Assembly: GCA_947683425.1 (NCBI GenBank)
Contig: CANTUQ010000081.1
Location: forward strand, 10,308,501-10,372,500
Direction: 5' to 3'
From: Excoecaria cochinchinensis
Lineage: Eukaryota > Streptophyta > Magnoliopsida > Malpighiales > Euphorbiaceae
DNA: 64,000 nt
Shown: piece after piece, positions 43,351 to 55,408 of the stretch
Numbering within the stretch: the first letter of the stretch is position 1
Layout of the letters: the number at the start of each line of letters is the position of its first letter
Made by a program: the position numbers and the translations under genes
The notes under the pieces: model-generated
Databases searched by the model: none
What the model saw: the letters and a program-made list of their open reading frames with translations, nothing else
What the model was told of the DNA's origin: nothing

Positions 43351-44583
43351 AGAAGACTACCACTTTTCTACAGAGTCTTTTGCGCCTGAACAATTAATTA
43401 AGCACTTTTAATTAATTATTTCCTTCTTTATTTCCTCTATCTATAACAATATCAAATATCATTACATTTATCATTTTACCATCATACCCGTTCCCTATAG
43501 GTGTGAGACCCATTGGATTTTCTAGTACACTTGGTAGTACAGACATATTTACAATTAATGAATTGCATCATTTAGACTCTTTAAATCATTATATTAATTT
43601 TCTAATTAATATTTATGCTCATGTTTATGTACAAGTCATAAGAGGCTTCTATCCAAGGTTCATGATTACCCAAGTGATAAAAAAGTCATGTGGTTTTGAC
43701 TGAACCTTTCATAGAACAGTTATTGTGCAATTACTCCTTTCACCTTACTTTATCTCATTTAGGTTTTGAGTATGGATTTTTGTCAACTTATATAAACCTA
43801 AATATAGTTATTCTAATAATTTAACCATTATTCTCAAAATACCCCTTATGGATCTCATCCATTTTGGCATTCTACTTTTACCAAAGATTCTATGAACAAG
43901 GATATTATAGAACATGTGAGATAACTCCCTTAATAAATTTGGGATGGTGAATCCTTTATCGATCACTCAACTATCTTCAAGTAGGTCATGATATACCCAA
44001 CCTCCTAACTATGTTCACCCCTCGATTAAGGTAAGCAGTTATGGAGTCAAAGCATACCACTTACTGCTTAAGATAACTTTGGTGATCTCAAGTCTAAGGA
44101 TACTTGCACCACTACTATGAAGAGATTCCTCACTAACATAAATTTAATACGCATGTGAGGATTCTCTTGGCAGGTCTATAGTGTACTTATTCTTCTAACA
44201 AGAATCCTCAAGTTAGTTTTGATCATCTCCATAATCACAATTATGAGAAGCACTGCTTGAACCTTTTAAGAAGCATAACATGTGCTAGTCTATCCGTATT
44301 AACAATATCTAGTCTTATTAATACTATGGCTAGGGATATTTAAGTATTAACACATTTGTATGCAATAGGCATCTCACATTATAAACTCTTTCATGATTAC
44401 CTTTACACCATATTTATAATACCAATGACTTTATTTATTGATTTATGATATAAAATTAAACCGGAGGTAATCATAACATATATAGTATTAATAAATGAAT
44501 GATGCCTTCTCATAAATAATAATGAGTTCATATACATGAAAAAGATCCTTAATCTACATGGGCTATAAGGCATACTCCTAATA
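43351..44583 (-). mobile_element. Copia F 3' LTR (left edge uncertain)
   Basis: The right edge CATACTCCTAATA followed by ATCTCCCACTTGCACTAG corresponds to Copia L's TACACTAACA followed by ATCTCCCACTAGC. The interior is AT-rich with no ORF. The left edge could not be fixed; the GGTGTGAGACCCATTGG near 43500 is LTR-like. Confidence 0.6.
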
Positions 44584-46342
44584 ATCTCCCACTTGCACTA
44601 GAGCCAATCACTCATGTGTTTTAAGCTTATATTATGCACATGGTGATTGTACTTATTTTGGGATAGTGCCTTAATAAAAGGATCCATAACATTGTCATCT
44701 ATAGGGACACTTTCTATCTTCACATTATTTCTTGTTATAATCTCTCGGATGATATGGTAGCTTCTGAGAATATGCTTGTATTGCTAATAAAACTGTGGTT
44801 CCTTTGCTTACATAATGGCTCCATTATTGTAACAATATAAAGGTATCAAATCAACAATGCTAAGGACCACTCCTAGTTCAATAATGTACTTCTTAATCCA
44901 TACTACTTGCTTAGCCACCTTTGAAGCAGCAATGTGCTAAGCTTTTGTGGTAGAATCAATAGTCATCTCTTGTTTGGAACTCTTCCAACTGACTCCTCCT
45001 CCTCCTATTCTAAATACAAAACCAAATTGTGATTTACAGTCATCCTTGTCAGATTAAAAGTTGGCATTTGTATACCCACCTACATGTAAATCACCCTCTC
45101 CATATACCCAAAATATATCCTTAGTCCTTCTCAAGCACTTAACGATATTGTTGACTGCACTCCAATGTTCATCTACAAAATTGGTTTGGAATCTGCTCGT
45201 GACACTCAAAGCAAATGCTACATCTAAACGTGTACATAACATAGCATACATGATATAACCAATTGTAGATGCATTTTGTGTTTTACTCATGCTCTTTCTA
45301 TCATCTTGTGTCTTACGTCATAGACTAAAAAAGGTGTTGCCCATGTACCATAGGTATAAAACCTTTTTTAAAGAGATCCATAATGAACCTCTTCAATACC
45401 TTATCTATGTATGTAAACTATAAAAGACCTAGCAACCTTTTGGATCCATCTCTATAGATCCTAATTCCTATAATATAGCATGCTTCTCCAAGGTCTTTCA
45501 GGAGAATTATTTAAATAACCAAATTTTCACTGATTGAAGGATAAACAAGTCATTTCCCATGATCAATATGTCATCCACATATAGAACAAGGATAATGATT
45601 GCATTCCCATTGACCTTTTTATACACATAACTCTCATCCTCATTCTGTGAGAACCCAAACACTTTGATTATCTTATTAAATCGGATGTTCTAACTTTTAA
45701 ATGCTTGCTTTAATCCATATATAGATCTTTGAAGCTTGCATGCCTTTTCACCATTCCTAGATATGAACCCCTCATGCTATATCATATACACATCTTTAAT
45801 TAGTTTTTCATTTAGGAAAGCCAATTTCACATTCATTTGCCAAATCTCATTTTCATAATGAGCTGCAATGGCTAAAATAATTATGATGAACTTATCGCTA
45901 CTGGAGAAAAGATTTGATCAAAGTCAATTCCTTCCCTTTGACGATAACCTTTAGCTACTAAACGAGCCGTATAGGTAAGTACATTACCCTCCATGTTAGT
46001 CTTCCTCTTGAAGACCCATTTACACCCTATGGATTTTATCCCTTCAAGTGGTTGAGTCAGAGTCCATACTTTGTTCTCATACATGGAGTCTATTTTGGAC
46101 TACATAGCCTTAATCCACAATTTACAATCTAAACTATTCAGAACTTCTTGATAGCTTTTAGGCTTATTTTCCTCTACTACGGTTACATCCTTATTTGAGT
46201 ACATGAGAAATCCAAATCTTACTGGGATAGAACATATCCTAGTAGATCTTCAAAGAACTTGTGTATATTCAGGTTCAACTATAATCTCATCATTATGAGA
46301 TTCAGTCTCGGGCTCAACCGGTTGATTGCTTCAATTTGTGGA
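44584..46342 (-). pseudogene. Copia F pol remnant (RNase H and RT)
   Basis: Minus-strand fragments include MYENKVWTLTQPLEGIKSIG with CKWVFKRK and RLVAKGYRQREGIDFDQIFS (45881-46084), then an RT tail and connection IGYIMYAMLCTRLDVAFALS and HWSAVNNIVKCLRRTKD (45054-45290). Frameshifts and stops are frequent throughout. Element G cuts it at 46343; the remaining gag-integrase half would lie to the right of G, outside this window. It is clearly older than Copia L. Confidence 0.82.
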
Positions 46343-48959
46343 TGTGACACGCGCCGAACCTAGCAAAGGCCCTCTCTGAGCCCTCTTTTAGGGCTCGAGG
46401 GATTGGTTCGCGTCTTTTTGATCTTGGGCATCATGAGTCATTTTGGATGCCTCCTTCCCAATAGAATATTGGAAAGGATCATCTAGCCTCACAACGCCTT
46501 TAGGCACCTTTGAGGTATTTTGGAGTCGCCACCCAATTTACAAGAAATTGGGAAAGGTCTCTAATCTCTATTGGTCTAAACCAGAGAAGGTGTTCAAAAC
46601 TTCACTCTTATTAATGACTTAAGGCTATAAATGAGTTTTTAAGAAATCAAAATTCCATCTCTTATCTCACGCGATTGTGCATTGAATTTAAAGTGCATTT
46701 GCAAGCATATTGAAAGCGATAAATAAAGCAGTAATTAAATAAATAAATTACAAATGAAAATTGGGACAAAATAATCCCCCAAAAATAAATTATAAAATAA
46801 AGAAATGGGACAAAACAATCCCCTAAAATAAAATAAAATAAGAAAGCATAAATAAATAAAATTCGCCCCAAAATTAATTACAAGGGCCCCAAAATGAACA
46901 AATAACACATACAAAATGATTAAAATGCATCATACATAAATCAGGTCATTTATTATATTTTAGGAACATTGGTTCCTTTTTGTTAACTTAAAACTTAGAG
47001 AACCATTTTTTTGGGCGTTGATTGGGAAAACTGGGATGAGTGATCCCATTTTATGAAAAATTAGTTCTCCATTTGAAAGTGAGATTTTATTGGCTAAAAT
47101 AGGACATTGGTCCAATTTATTAAGAAAAGTCCCAAGTTACTAGTTATTAAAAAATGTGATTTTCTATAATACGGATAATAAAAAAAATACATTTTACATA
47201 CAACACATAAAAATAATAGAATAAAATAAAATACGGAATTTAAAATGCAAACCCTAAAATCAAAGGTCTTTTATCTCATATCCTCCGACCCGAGCACGAA
47301 TGTAACTCGTGAAGATAAGTAATTTTCAAGACAAATAAAATAAAATGAGTAAAATGTTAGTGAAGTAAATCAAATAATTAATGAACACATAAATTAATTG
47401 AATACGATTAAAAGATCAATCAAATAATAATTAGTTAAACTAATTAAATATAAACAATTAAGTAAGTGGAAATAAATAAAGATAAAACATATTAAATTAA
47501 ATTCATGCCAATTGAACTAATCAAAGAAAAACAGCAAACAAATATGCAAATGAATCAACAACCAATAATAACATTAATAATTTTAATAGAGATTAATCAG
47601 GCAAAAACTGAGAATAACCTAGCGAATTGAGACAACAATATACAAGGAAAAAACAAAGCAAATCATATTATGTTATATACATCACGCTCGGACGGTCGGA
47701 CGAAACAGGGGAAATGAAAAGCTGAAGGAGGAAGAGATCGGGCATGCACGAGTCGTGCAATGCGTGCACGACTCATGCACGGGTCGTGCAGTCCGATCGG
47801 GGAAACGCGTACATCATGAAAGACCGGGAAAAGAAAAAAGAACAGGGGGACAATCCGATCGGGAAACTAATGATACAATCCGATCGGGATGTCACAAACT
47901 CAACAAAACCAGATCATAACATGAACGACAGGTCACGACTCGGACAAAACAAGGAGATGATCAGACAAACAACAAAACAGAGATGAACAGAGGATTAATA
48001 ACAGACCAACAAACATAACATCATGCGATCAAAACATGCATAATAAAGCAATAAACATGCTTAATGAATCATAACGACAACAAACATGATGAACAAGTTA
48101 ATAAAATAAAAAAATAACTAAAAAAATAATATATACAATGAGGAGAAATAACAGGTACTGCAAAATGAAGAAAAAAAATAAAAAGAAAAGAAGAAGGAAG
48201 AGAGAGAAAGAAAAGAAATAGACAGATGGCTATTCAGTATTTACCCTCAGATATTGATCTTTCATCTGCAAATGAAAGGTTTCTTGTTTCCCTCTTTGCT
48301 CTTCTTGAGATGGTGATTAAAACAGAGACTCAAAAACTTTTGGTAAAATGTTTATGTTGAGAAGAAAACAAAACGTGATTGAATCCCAAACACCAGGAAT
48401 GGATTTCCTGGATTTAAGAGACAATCTCAGAAGCTATTTGAGAAACGAGAATTATTTTCTTGCTCTCCAAGTTTTTTTTTCTTTTCTCTCTGTGTTTTTT
48501 TCTCTTTTCAATTCAGCTCCCTCCAATCATTCTCCTTGCTTTACTTTTTCAACTCCTTTTTTAATGTCTCAGACAAGATTAGTTCATTTTTTCACCAAAT
48601 CCAACATAAACCCATGTTTTCAAACCAAATCCCCACGAAAAACGGGAGAAGGGACGTGCTGGAGCATGGGGCGCGTGAGACAGGTGAGAATTTTATCTCA
48701 CCTATGAAATGGGCCTCACGTGGTGAGGCAGCATCTCACCAACGTGAGATGGGCCTCACAACGTGAGGCTTCTTCTCACATGGGTGAGATGGGCCTCAAC
48801 CCATAGGCCCCTAGCAAACCCCCAATCCTTTTTTTTTTTTAAAACGAAAAGCATTTTCGAGTAAACCAACGCTTCCATTTGTCCTTTTGCCCATGAATAT
48901 GCATCATTTTCGTCATTGGGTAACTTCGGTCTGAGCTGCCTCAGGACCCGATGTCTACA
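46343..48959 (-). mobile_element. Element G 3' LTR
   Basis: On the plus strand it runs from TGTGACACGCGCC to GGACCCGATGTCTACA and is 2,617 bp long. The reversed ends match LTRs H and N. It has a palindrome cluster at 47738-47790 (TGCACGAGTCGTGCA type), a GTGAG/CTCAC repeat block at 48660-48800, and A-rich middle parts without a gene. Compared with the 5' LTR it has about 27 extra bases near 46350-46376. Confidence 0.85.
47738..48800. repeat. Two palindrome-rich blocks in the G LTR
   Basis: Block 1 (47738-47790) has CATGCACGAGTCGTGCAATG, CGTGCACGACTCATGCAC and GGGTCGTGCA. Block 2 (48660-48800) repeats CTCACGTGGTGAGGC, CTCACCAACGTGAGATGGGC, CTCACAACGTGAGGC and CTCACATGGGTGAGATGGGC. Both are inverted repeats with short spacers. 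Confidence 0.7.
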
Positions 48960-48978
48960 GTTGCCCCTAGTTTTGGGG
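48960..48978 (-). other. Polypurine tract of element G
   Basis: On the minus strand CCCCAAAACTAGGGGCAAC abuts the LTR start TGTAGACATC. It has the same layout as element H's PPT at 308-322. Confidence 0.75.
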
Positions 48979-49060
48979 AACGCAGTGCTTGAGTGCCTAA
49001 GTGATTCAAAACTCAAAGAAAGAAAGAAGAAGCGCATACCTGAGGCAGCTATTTTCTTTG

Positions 49061-49525
49061 ACTCGATGATGCGCCGAGTCTGTTCCAGACTTACAAAACG
49101 TGAGGGTTGCTCTTCTGAGCTGTACCGAGCCCGTTCTAGCCTTACAAAGTGCGAGGTTGTTCTTCTGAACTGCACCGAGCCCATTCTAGGCTTACCAAGT
49201 GTGGAGTTGTTCTTCTGAACTGCACCGAGTCCGTTCTAGGCTTACAAAGTGCGGGGTTGTTCTTCTGAATTGCACCGAGCCCGTTCTAGGCTTACAAGGC
49301 GCGGGGTTGTTCTTCTAAACTACACCAAGCCCGTTCTAGGCTTACAAAGTGCGGGGTTGTTCTTCTGAACTGCACCGAGCCCGTTTTAGGCTTATAAAGT
49401 ACGGGGTTGTTCTTCTGAACTGCACCGAACCCGTTCTAGGCGTACAAAGTGTGGGGTTGTTCTTCTGAACTGCACCAAGCCCATTCTAGGCTTACAAAGT
49501 GCGGCGGTTGTTCTTTTGAGCTGAT
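49061..49525 (-). repeat. 50-bp tandem repeat in G 3' UTR
   Basis: About nine units have an exact 50-bp period: TCTTCTGAAC starts at 49111 (variant), 49161, 49211, 49261, 49311, 49361, 49411 and 49461. Each unit reads roughly TCTTCTGAACTGCACCGAGC, CCGTTCTAGGCTTACAAAGT, GCGGGGTTGT. The first unit (49061) and the last (near 49511) are degenerate. It lies between the pol stop and the PPT. Confidence 0.92.
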
Positions 49526-50514
49526 GGTTCTCATTTAGATATTTCCTGCAAAATTACATGCACAGGAGTATATGCAAGAAATCATGTGTATGACATGGTA
49601 TGCGGATGCTTGTAAAAATGAATGGACTATGTCCTAAATAGTCAAGGGTCCATTAGGGATACAGCTTGGTTGCTCCATCATGCCCCCGAGGATCCATAAG
49701 AGTGTCATCTTGGCTTTAGGGACTCTGACCCAAAACCTGTTCTGAAAGACTCGTTAGGCGTGTATCTTCCCTCCGTTGACGATCATATACCCGGACTTCT
49801 GACTCATGTCCCTACCTCCGAAGTAATGCCGCCTTATCGCTCCGGGCATCGAAAGTCATTATTTTAAAGGTAGTGCATCCCTTGTGGATTTTCACACTAG
49901 CTTTTCTCTGTGGGAAATACGTGCCTTGAGGGATTCTCACACTACCCTTTGCCTATCTCTTGCCTGGAATGGACCTAACCCAATCCAGCGGCTTTTATTT
50001 TATTTTATTTTTTATAGGACAGACTGCCTGTTTCCAGGTTTTCACCCTGCCCTTTTGCCTAACTTTTGCTTAGAGTGCCAATTACGGTTTTCATCTCTAA
50101 CGACCTTTTTTTTAAAGAGAGGATTCTCAAACAATAGTCATTAGATAGATCAATGATATATTGCTTTGAAGACAGAATTACAAGACCGATGAAAATGCAA
50201 ATGGAACTCTTTTATTCATTGCAAAATTGTGTACAATTCTATATGATTTCATCATACATGATCTTCTTTTGACAAGAATTCAAAGGCACAAGACTACACC
50301 TAATCTCGGAATAGATATCGTAAGCATCAAACTTCTGTTATCAATCGGCCCTCTCGGGTTTTCTCGATTGAATATTTTCTCTCGGCCCTTAATTTTTTCC
50401 CAGGATGCCTTTTTTCAGTTTTCACCCTGATAGGGCGCCCAATTTTAGTAAGGCTGCCTTTTTTTGGTTGTTGACCCGCGGGGCATCTATTCTCTTCTTT
50501 TTATTTTAGCCTTT
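49526..50514 (-). other. G 3' UTR, non-repetitive part
   Basis: I see no supported gene. The phrase TTTTCACCCTG with GCCTTTTTTC recurs at 50035-50065 and 50400-50475. Several short ORFs are unrelated to retrotransposon proteins. It is most likely 3' untranslated sequence. Confidence 0.5.
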
Positions 50515-50966
50515 AGCCATGGAATCTTTTCATCTGTCGACATTAACCTGTTCTTTGAACTCATTCCCATCACTGTCTGCTAAAATTGCTGCTCCCTTTG
50601 TTAGTAACTTCTTCAGCACAAATGGACCTTCCCAGGTTGGCCTAAATTTCCCATGTATATCTGGTGCTCCTGGCCTCATCATCTTAAAGACCAAATCCCG
50701 TCCCTTCAATGGGTGCTTTCGTACCTTCTTGCCAAAGGACCGAGCTAGCCTTTTCTAATAGACCTGATTGTGATAGTATGCCCACAACCTGTCTTCATCC
50801 AACAGATTCAACTGTAATAGTCACTGCTGTGCCCATTCTGTCTCTGAAATCTCAGCTTCCATAACCACCCTTAAAGACTTCAGCTCAATTTCAACTGGCA
50901 GAACTGCTTCAGTCCCATATACCAGAGAGAAAGGTGTTGCTCCCATAGAGGTTCTCACTGTGGTTC
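50515..50966 (-). pseudogene. Element G integrase C-terminal part
   Basis: Reading leftwards from the J insertion gives TTVRTSMGATPFSLVYGTEA, VLPVEIELKSLRVVMEAE, a stop near 50822, then ARSFGKKVRKHPLKGRDLVL and RPTWEGPFVLKKLL. This is the end of a Tat-type integrase with its GPY-like region. No chromodomain follows, as expected for Tat. Confidence 0.82.
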
Positions 50967-51982
50967 TGTCACACCCCATAAGTGGCCTAACCGGAAATCG
51001 GCAATTTTAAATGGATATTTAAGGACAATTGAGTAATTTTACTTGTGATTGAGGATTAAATTGCAAAGAATTAAAAGATTTAAATAGCAGATTTTTATTA
51101 GTGAGTTAAAAGTAATTTGTGAGGACCTGTGAGAAGTTATGATGGAGCTGTTAGTAATTGTGGAATATAGGAACCGTGCATGTGTGCCAAGTGGTAGGAG
51201 GTAGTGCACGTGGTGAGGGAAGAGAGAGGTCTGGATGTGTAAGTGCTGGAAAAACAAAAGATTGAAGGTTCTTCTCTCTTTTGCTTTCTCTCACGTTAGC
51301 CATACCATTCCTCTCCCTTTTACTATTCTTTTCTCTTTTGCATGCGTGTTCTTGCATTGGGAGCTAGGGTTTTAAGCTTTGAAGCTTCAGAAGGTGAGTT
51401 TGGTTCTATATATTCTCTGTTTAAGGATTGTTTATCACTGTTTCTTTGGATTGATTTTGGGTTTATTTGTGAGTTCATGTAATCTGTTGAAGAGGGGAAA
51501 AGATAAGGTGGTTGATTGAGGAGGAATACAGTGGACGTTGTTTTTGAGCTTCAGTACAGGTTTGGGAGTGTCTGTTCTTTTGCTCATTTTTGGATTCTAG
51601 TTACTGTGTTAATGTGAATGTTAGTATGTGGGTTTGTTTATTTATATGCATGAAAGATATGATGTGTATACCTGAATTCTGAGGAAATGAATATCGATGA
51701 GTATATAAATAGGATGAATATGTATGAATTTGAATGTAAAATTCTGAGTTGTGACTTTCTCTGTTAATTTACTGTGATTATATGATATTATGAATTTGTG
51801 AGTGAAATTGCTGTAATGGTGCTCAGAGGACTTAAAGGTATGTGTTTGAATGATTATTGCATGAAAAATGGTTTTAGACAAAATGGGGATTTGAGTTTTG
51901 ATGGTACTCTGTTTTCACAGTTTACTGGTTTTACGTTTTCTGGAAATTTTGAAGAGTATTTTGGAGAAGATGAAGAAGTGTG

Positions 51983-52310
51983 AGAAGAAGGTCACGTGAC
52001 GTGACTGGTGGTCACGCCGTGACCCCCTTCTCGGTTGAAGGTCACGAGGCGCGAAGCAGCTTCACGCCGTGACTCCTTCTTTGTTGAAGGTCACGTGGCG
52101 TGAAGCGGCATCACGCCGTGACTTTCGCCTTTTTCCTGCGCGACTTCTCCCTCTCCTCTCGCAGGCGTCACGCGACGTGACTGGTGGTCACGCCGTGACT
52201 GCCTGCTGTTCTCGCTTGACGCTCGCGTGAAACCTGCGTCACGAGATTGTCTGGCGCTCGCGTGAAGCTGGAGTCACGGCGTGACAGGAGGTCACGACGT
52301 GACCAGCCTC
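51983..52310. repeat. Palindrome array in LTR J
   Basis: The units are GAAGGTCACGTGACGTGACT, GGTGGTCACGCCGTGACCCC, GAAGGTCACGAGGCGCGAAG and CTTCACGCCGTGACTCCTTC, repeated at about 45-60 bp. Cores are TCACG...CGTGA inverted repeats. The block is followed abruptly by AT-rich sequence. Confidence 0.8.
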
Positions 52311-53061
52311 TACCTATGCCCAGTTTTTCTAAAGTAAAGTGTTAACTTCTGATTTCATGGGTTTTTGCATTACATGACAAATGTTTGGATTTAAAATTTG
52401 ATTTGTATTTATTAATTGTATAATATTGGGTTTTAAATACATGATTAATAATTTATTTGACATAGATTAATTCTATGTGAGCTATATGTCTTTATTACCT
52501 TAAGTATTAATATTTATATGTTTAAATGTTTCTGAATTTGATTATTATACAAGTATACATGATTTATAAGCTAGTATTTATTGAAATTCTCATGATTTGT
52601 TATATGAATTGTTGAGTTGTATCAATTGAGCCTGAATAGTCATAGTAGTGGATAAGTAAGCGCTTACTTAGGTCTGTGTGTGTGCAGCTGCTATATGATA
52701 AAAATGTTATATGCGGGTCCGTTTGGATCCTTGTTTCGATCCTGTTAGGATCTATATGGAAATAAAGCGAGACCTCGGTCTCTATATGAAAATTACATGT
52801 TTGAGACTTATGTCTCTATACGCTTGGGATATTGTGTTCTATCAATATCCATTTGACCGTATCCACTTCTACTGAATTTATTCCGACTAATCAGGCTATA
52901 TGTGTACATGTATTGTATATGTTGAGATGTTTTTAACAAGATTAAATGAATATGTTGCACATGAATTCTTGTATAACTTGGTGATATGTATCTTGTATAT
53001 TGACTACAGTATTATTGCATATGTATTATATGTACATTGTTATTTTGCTTGTTCCTCCCCA

Positions 53062-53098
53062 CTAAGCGTTATCGCTTAGCACGGGCTCTTTTCCCGTG
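53062..53098 (+). other. Stem-loop pair in LTR J
   Basis: CTAAGCGTTATCGCTTAG (53062-53079, perfect 7-bp stem) is followed directly by CACGGGCTCTTTTCCCGTG (53080-53098, perfect 6-bp stem with a different loop and lower stem than A or E). CAGGTGG follows, as in the other LTRs. Confidence 0.7.
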
Positions 53099-53492
53099 CA
53101 GGTGGCGAGTGCAGTTCAGAGTCGGATATCTGCAGGTCGGCCACTAGGAGTCTTTTTGGATGAAGTTGTTATATTTTTGAAGTCTTCCGCTGTAATTATT
53201 TTTGTATATGGCTTGTAATTAGCAAAATGAATCTTTTGTAAAGGAACAAGTATTCTTTTTGTATATTTATTTGCATACGAGCCCTTTTTGTATAAACGAT
53301 ATAAATATGACATATGTATAAGGACTTGATAAATATATGTTACAGGAATTTTCTGATCAAATGATTAAAAGTTTCTTTAAATCCCATTTGGTTTTCTTTT
53401 GTTTATTTATACATGTGTAAATGTATATGTTTATATGTGTTTGCCCGCGTGGCACTCCGGTATCCTTCCAACGGGGATGGCGGGGTGTTACA

Positions 53493-54190
53493 GGTTCTGT
53501 AACCCCAGAATGCAAAAGGTAGCTTTTCTGCCCAGTCTTTATAGCTCTGAACCATCTTGGCTAATATTCTTTTAACATTCTTGTTCGCCTCTTCAACTGC
53601 GCCATTTGCTTGAGGTCGGTAAGGAGAAGACTTGTGATGCTGGATTCCATATTTCTGGAGCATTTATTTAGTTTCTACTAAGAATTGTGCCCCATTATCA
53701 AACACATGTGGTGCGGGAGGCCATATCTGCATATCAAATTTCTCTCAATGAACTTAGCCATGTCCCTAGCATCAACCTTTCTAAAAGACTCAGCTTTGAT
53801 CCACTTAGTGAAGTAATCAATGGCAACTATGATGAACCTGTGCCCATTGGAAGCTGTAGGACATATCTCACCTATGATATCTATCCGCCAAGCTACAAAT
53901 GGCCATGGAGATGTCAAATTATGTAGCTCTGAAACTGGCACATGCCTCAAATTCGCATGTTGCTGGCATAACTGGCATTGCTTCACATACCTTGAACAGT
54001 TCGTATCCATTGTGAGCCAATAAAATCCCTAGCGCATGATCTTCTTTGCTAAGACCAGACCATTCATGTGAGTTCCACAAACACCGACATGAATCTCTTC
54101 TATAACCCTTTCGACTTCTTTCTCCTCTAAACATCTTAATTGGATACCATCCGCTTGCCTCTTATACAAAGTTTCGTCTACACTGATGAA
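53493..54190 (-). pseudogene. Element G integrase N-terminal and core
   Basis: The zinc region and core are readable on the minus strand: YVKQCQLCQQHANLRHVP, SPWPFVAWRIDIIGEI (first Asp), FIIVAIDYFTKWIKAESF, then a stop near 53678 in the second-Asp region. HHKSSPYRPQANGAVEEANK carries the catalytic Glu region, and LPFAFWGYRT follows. The reading is cut by LTR J. The NGAVEEANK form is characteristic of Tat integrases. Confidence 0.85.
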
Positions 54191-55408
54191 CTAAGAGGAT
54201 AACTTTCTAATCATTTTCTGGTCTTTCTCAGTGGCTTCTTTTAGAAAAACTGACCGTTCTAAGTAGTTCTGAATATCATAATACCAATGTTTCCCATCAG
54301 CGACCTCGACATCCATTATCTGCTCAGTTTCAAAACAAGGCTTCTTCGCACTAGAGATCAGCACAGGTCTCATAGCAACCCCTGTTGGATTATCCCACAT
54401 AAACACTAATGTCGCAAGAGTATCAGCCAACTGATTTTTATCCCTGGGGACGAAGTGAAAAGTGCAGGTCTTAAACTGTCTACTCAACATTTTCAAGTGC
54501 TTCACATAAGGCAACAACCTCTCTTCCTTAACTGACCATTCCCCTCTGATCTGATGAATTACTAAGGATGAATCTCCGAAGACTTCTGCGGTCTTTGCCC
54601 CCAAAGCAAGCAATGCTTCCAATCCGAAGATGCAAGCTTCATATTCCGCTTCATTATTGGTCACCCTATATCTCAACTTCTTGGCTAATGGTAGCTTTTC
54701 ACCATCCGAGGTTATAAGAATAATCCCTGCTCTTGCCCCCTTTCTGTTAACTGCCCCATCAAAAAACATCTGCCACCCTTGTACTATTATGGCCGTGACA
54801 TCTTCATCTGAGAAATTATATTCGAACTGGTCTCCCTCAATAGGGTGTTCAGCCAAGAATTCAGCCACAGCTCTTCCCTTAATGGTTTTCCTGGTAATGT
54901 ATTCAATATCAAACTCCTGCAACAGTAATAACCATCTTCCCATCTTTCCTAGTAGAGAGGATGCCTGTTGAAGGTACCTAAGTGGGTTATGCTTAGCAAC
55001 CGCTTGCACGCTGAAAGAGTGAAAGTAGTGTCGCAGCTTTTTAGAAGCCAAAATTACCGCTAAGCAAATCTTTTCTACTTTAACGTATTTAGCTTCATAT
55101 GGAAGGAATTTCTTGCTAAGGTAATAAACAGCAAACTCCACTTCAAAGTCATCCTCCTGGGCCATCATGGCACCCACTGAACTGTCTTCTATCGCCAAAT
55201 TCAGGATTAGTGGCTTGGCCCGATGTGGTGGTTTTAAGACTGATGGATTTAGGAGATAGTCCTTAATAGTATCAAAAGCCAGTTGGCATACATCATTCCA
55301 CACCACCGGTTGATTATTCCTGAGAAGCTTGAAGATGGGTTCACATACTGAAGCTAGCTTGGCGATAAACCAACTGATGTACTGAAGTTTTCCCAGGAAA
55401 CTCCTCAC
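54191..55408 (-). pseudogene. Element G RNase H plus second (archaeal-type) RNase H
   Basis: This is an open stretch of 405 codons. The RT tail comes first (MRSFLGKLQYISWFIAKLAS). A Gypsy-type RNase H follows (AIEDSSVGAMMAQED, FAVYYLSKKFLPYEAKYVKV, EKICLAVILASKKLRHYF). A linker (GRAVAEFLAEHPI) leads to a second RNase H: WQMFFDGAVNRKGARAGIIL, NNEAEYEACIFGLEALLALG, VFGDSSLVIHQIRGEW and FHFVPRDKNQLADTLATL, holding D-E-D-D residues. A second RNase H after the Gypsy one is the mark of Tat elements. The flanking frames are broken. Confidence 0.9.

Larger units (their letters stand above)
50967..53492 (+). mobile_element. Solo LTR J (Tekay-like) in G integrase
   Basis: TGTCACACCCCATAAGTGG to GGCGGGGTGTTACA is 2,526 bp long, with perfect TSD GGTTC at 50962-50966 and 53493-53497. 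Removing it rejoins the integrase frame WGYRT with TVRTS. It contains a GTCACG/CGTGAC palindrome array (51983-52310), hairpins GATCCTGTTAGGATC, GAGACCTCGGTCTC and GAGACTTATGTCTC (52738-52816), and the stem-loop pair at 53062-53098. Confidence 0.93.

Noticed and set aside
43503..43703. 66-aa ORF near Copia F
   Set aside because: It is AT-rich LTR sequence with no similarity to Copia proteins that I can see, and on the opposite strand to F.
46338..46342. GTGGA as the TSD of element G
   Set aside because: The other end of G is beyond the window, so there is nothing to compare.
51798..51983. 61-aa ORF in solo LTR J
   Set aside because: It is short, without a recognisable domain, and lies in LTR sequence just before a palindrome array.
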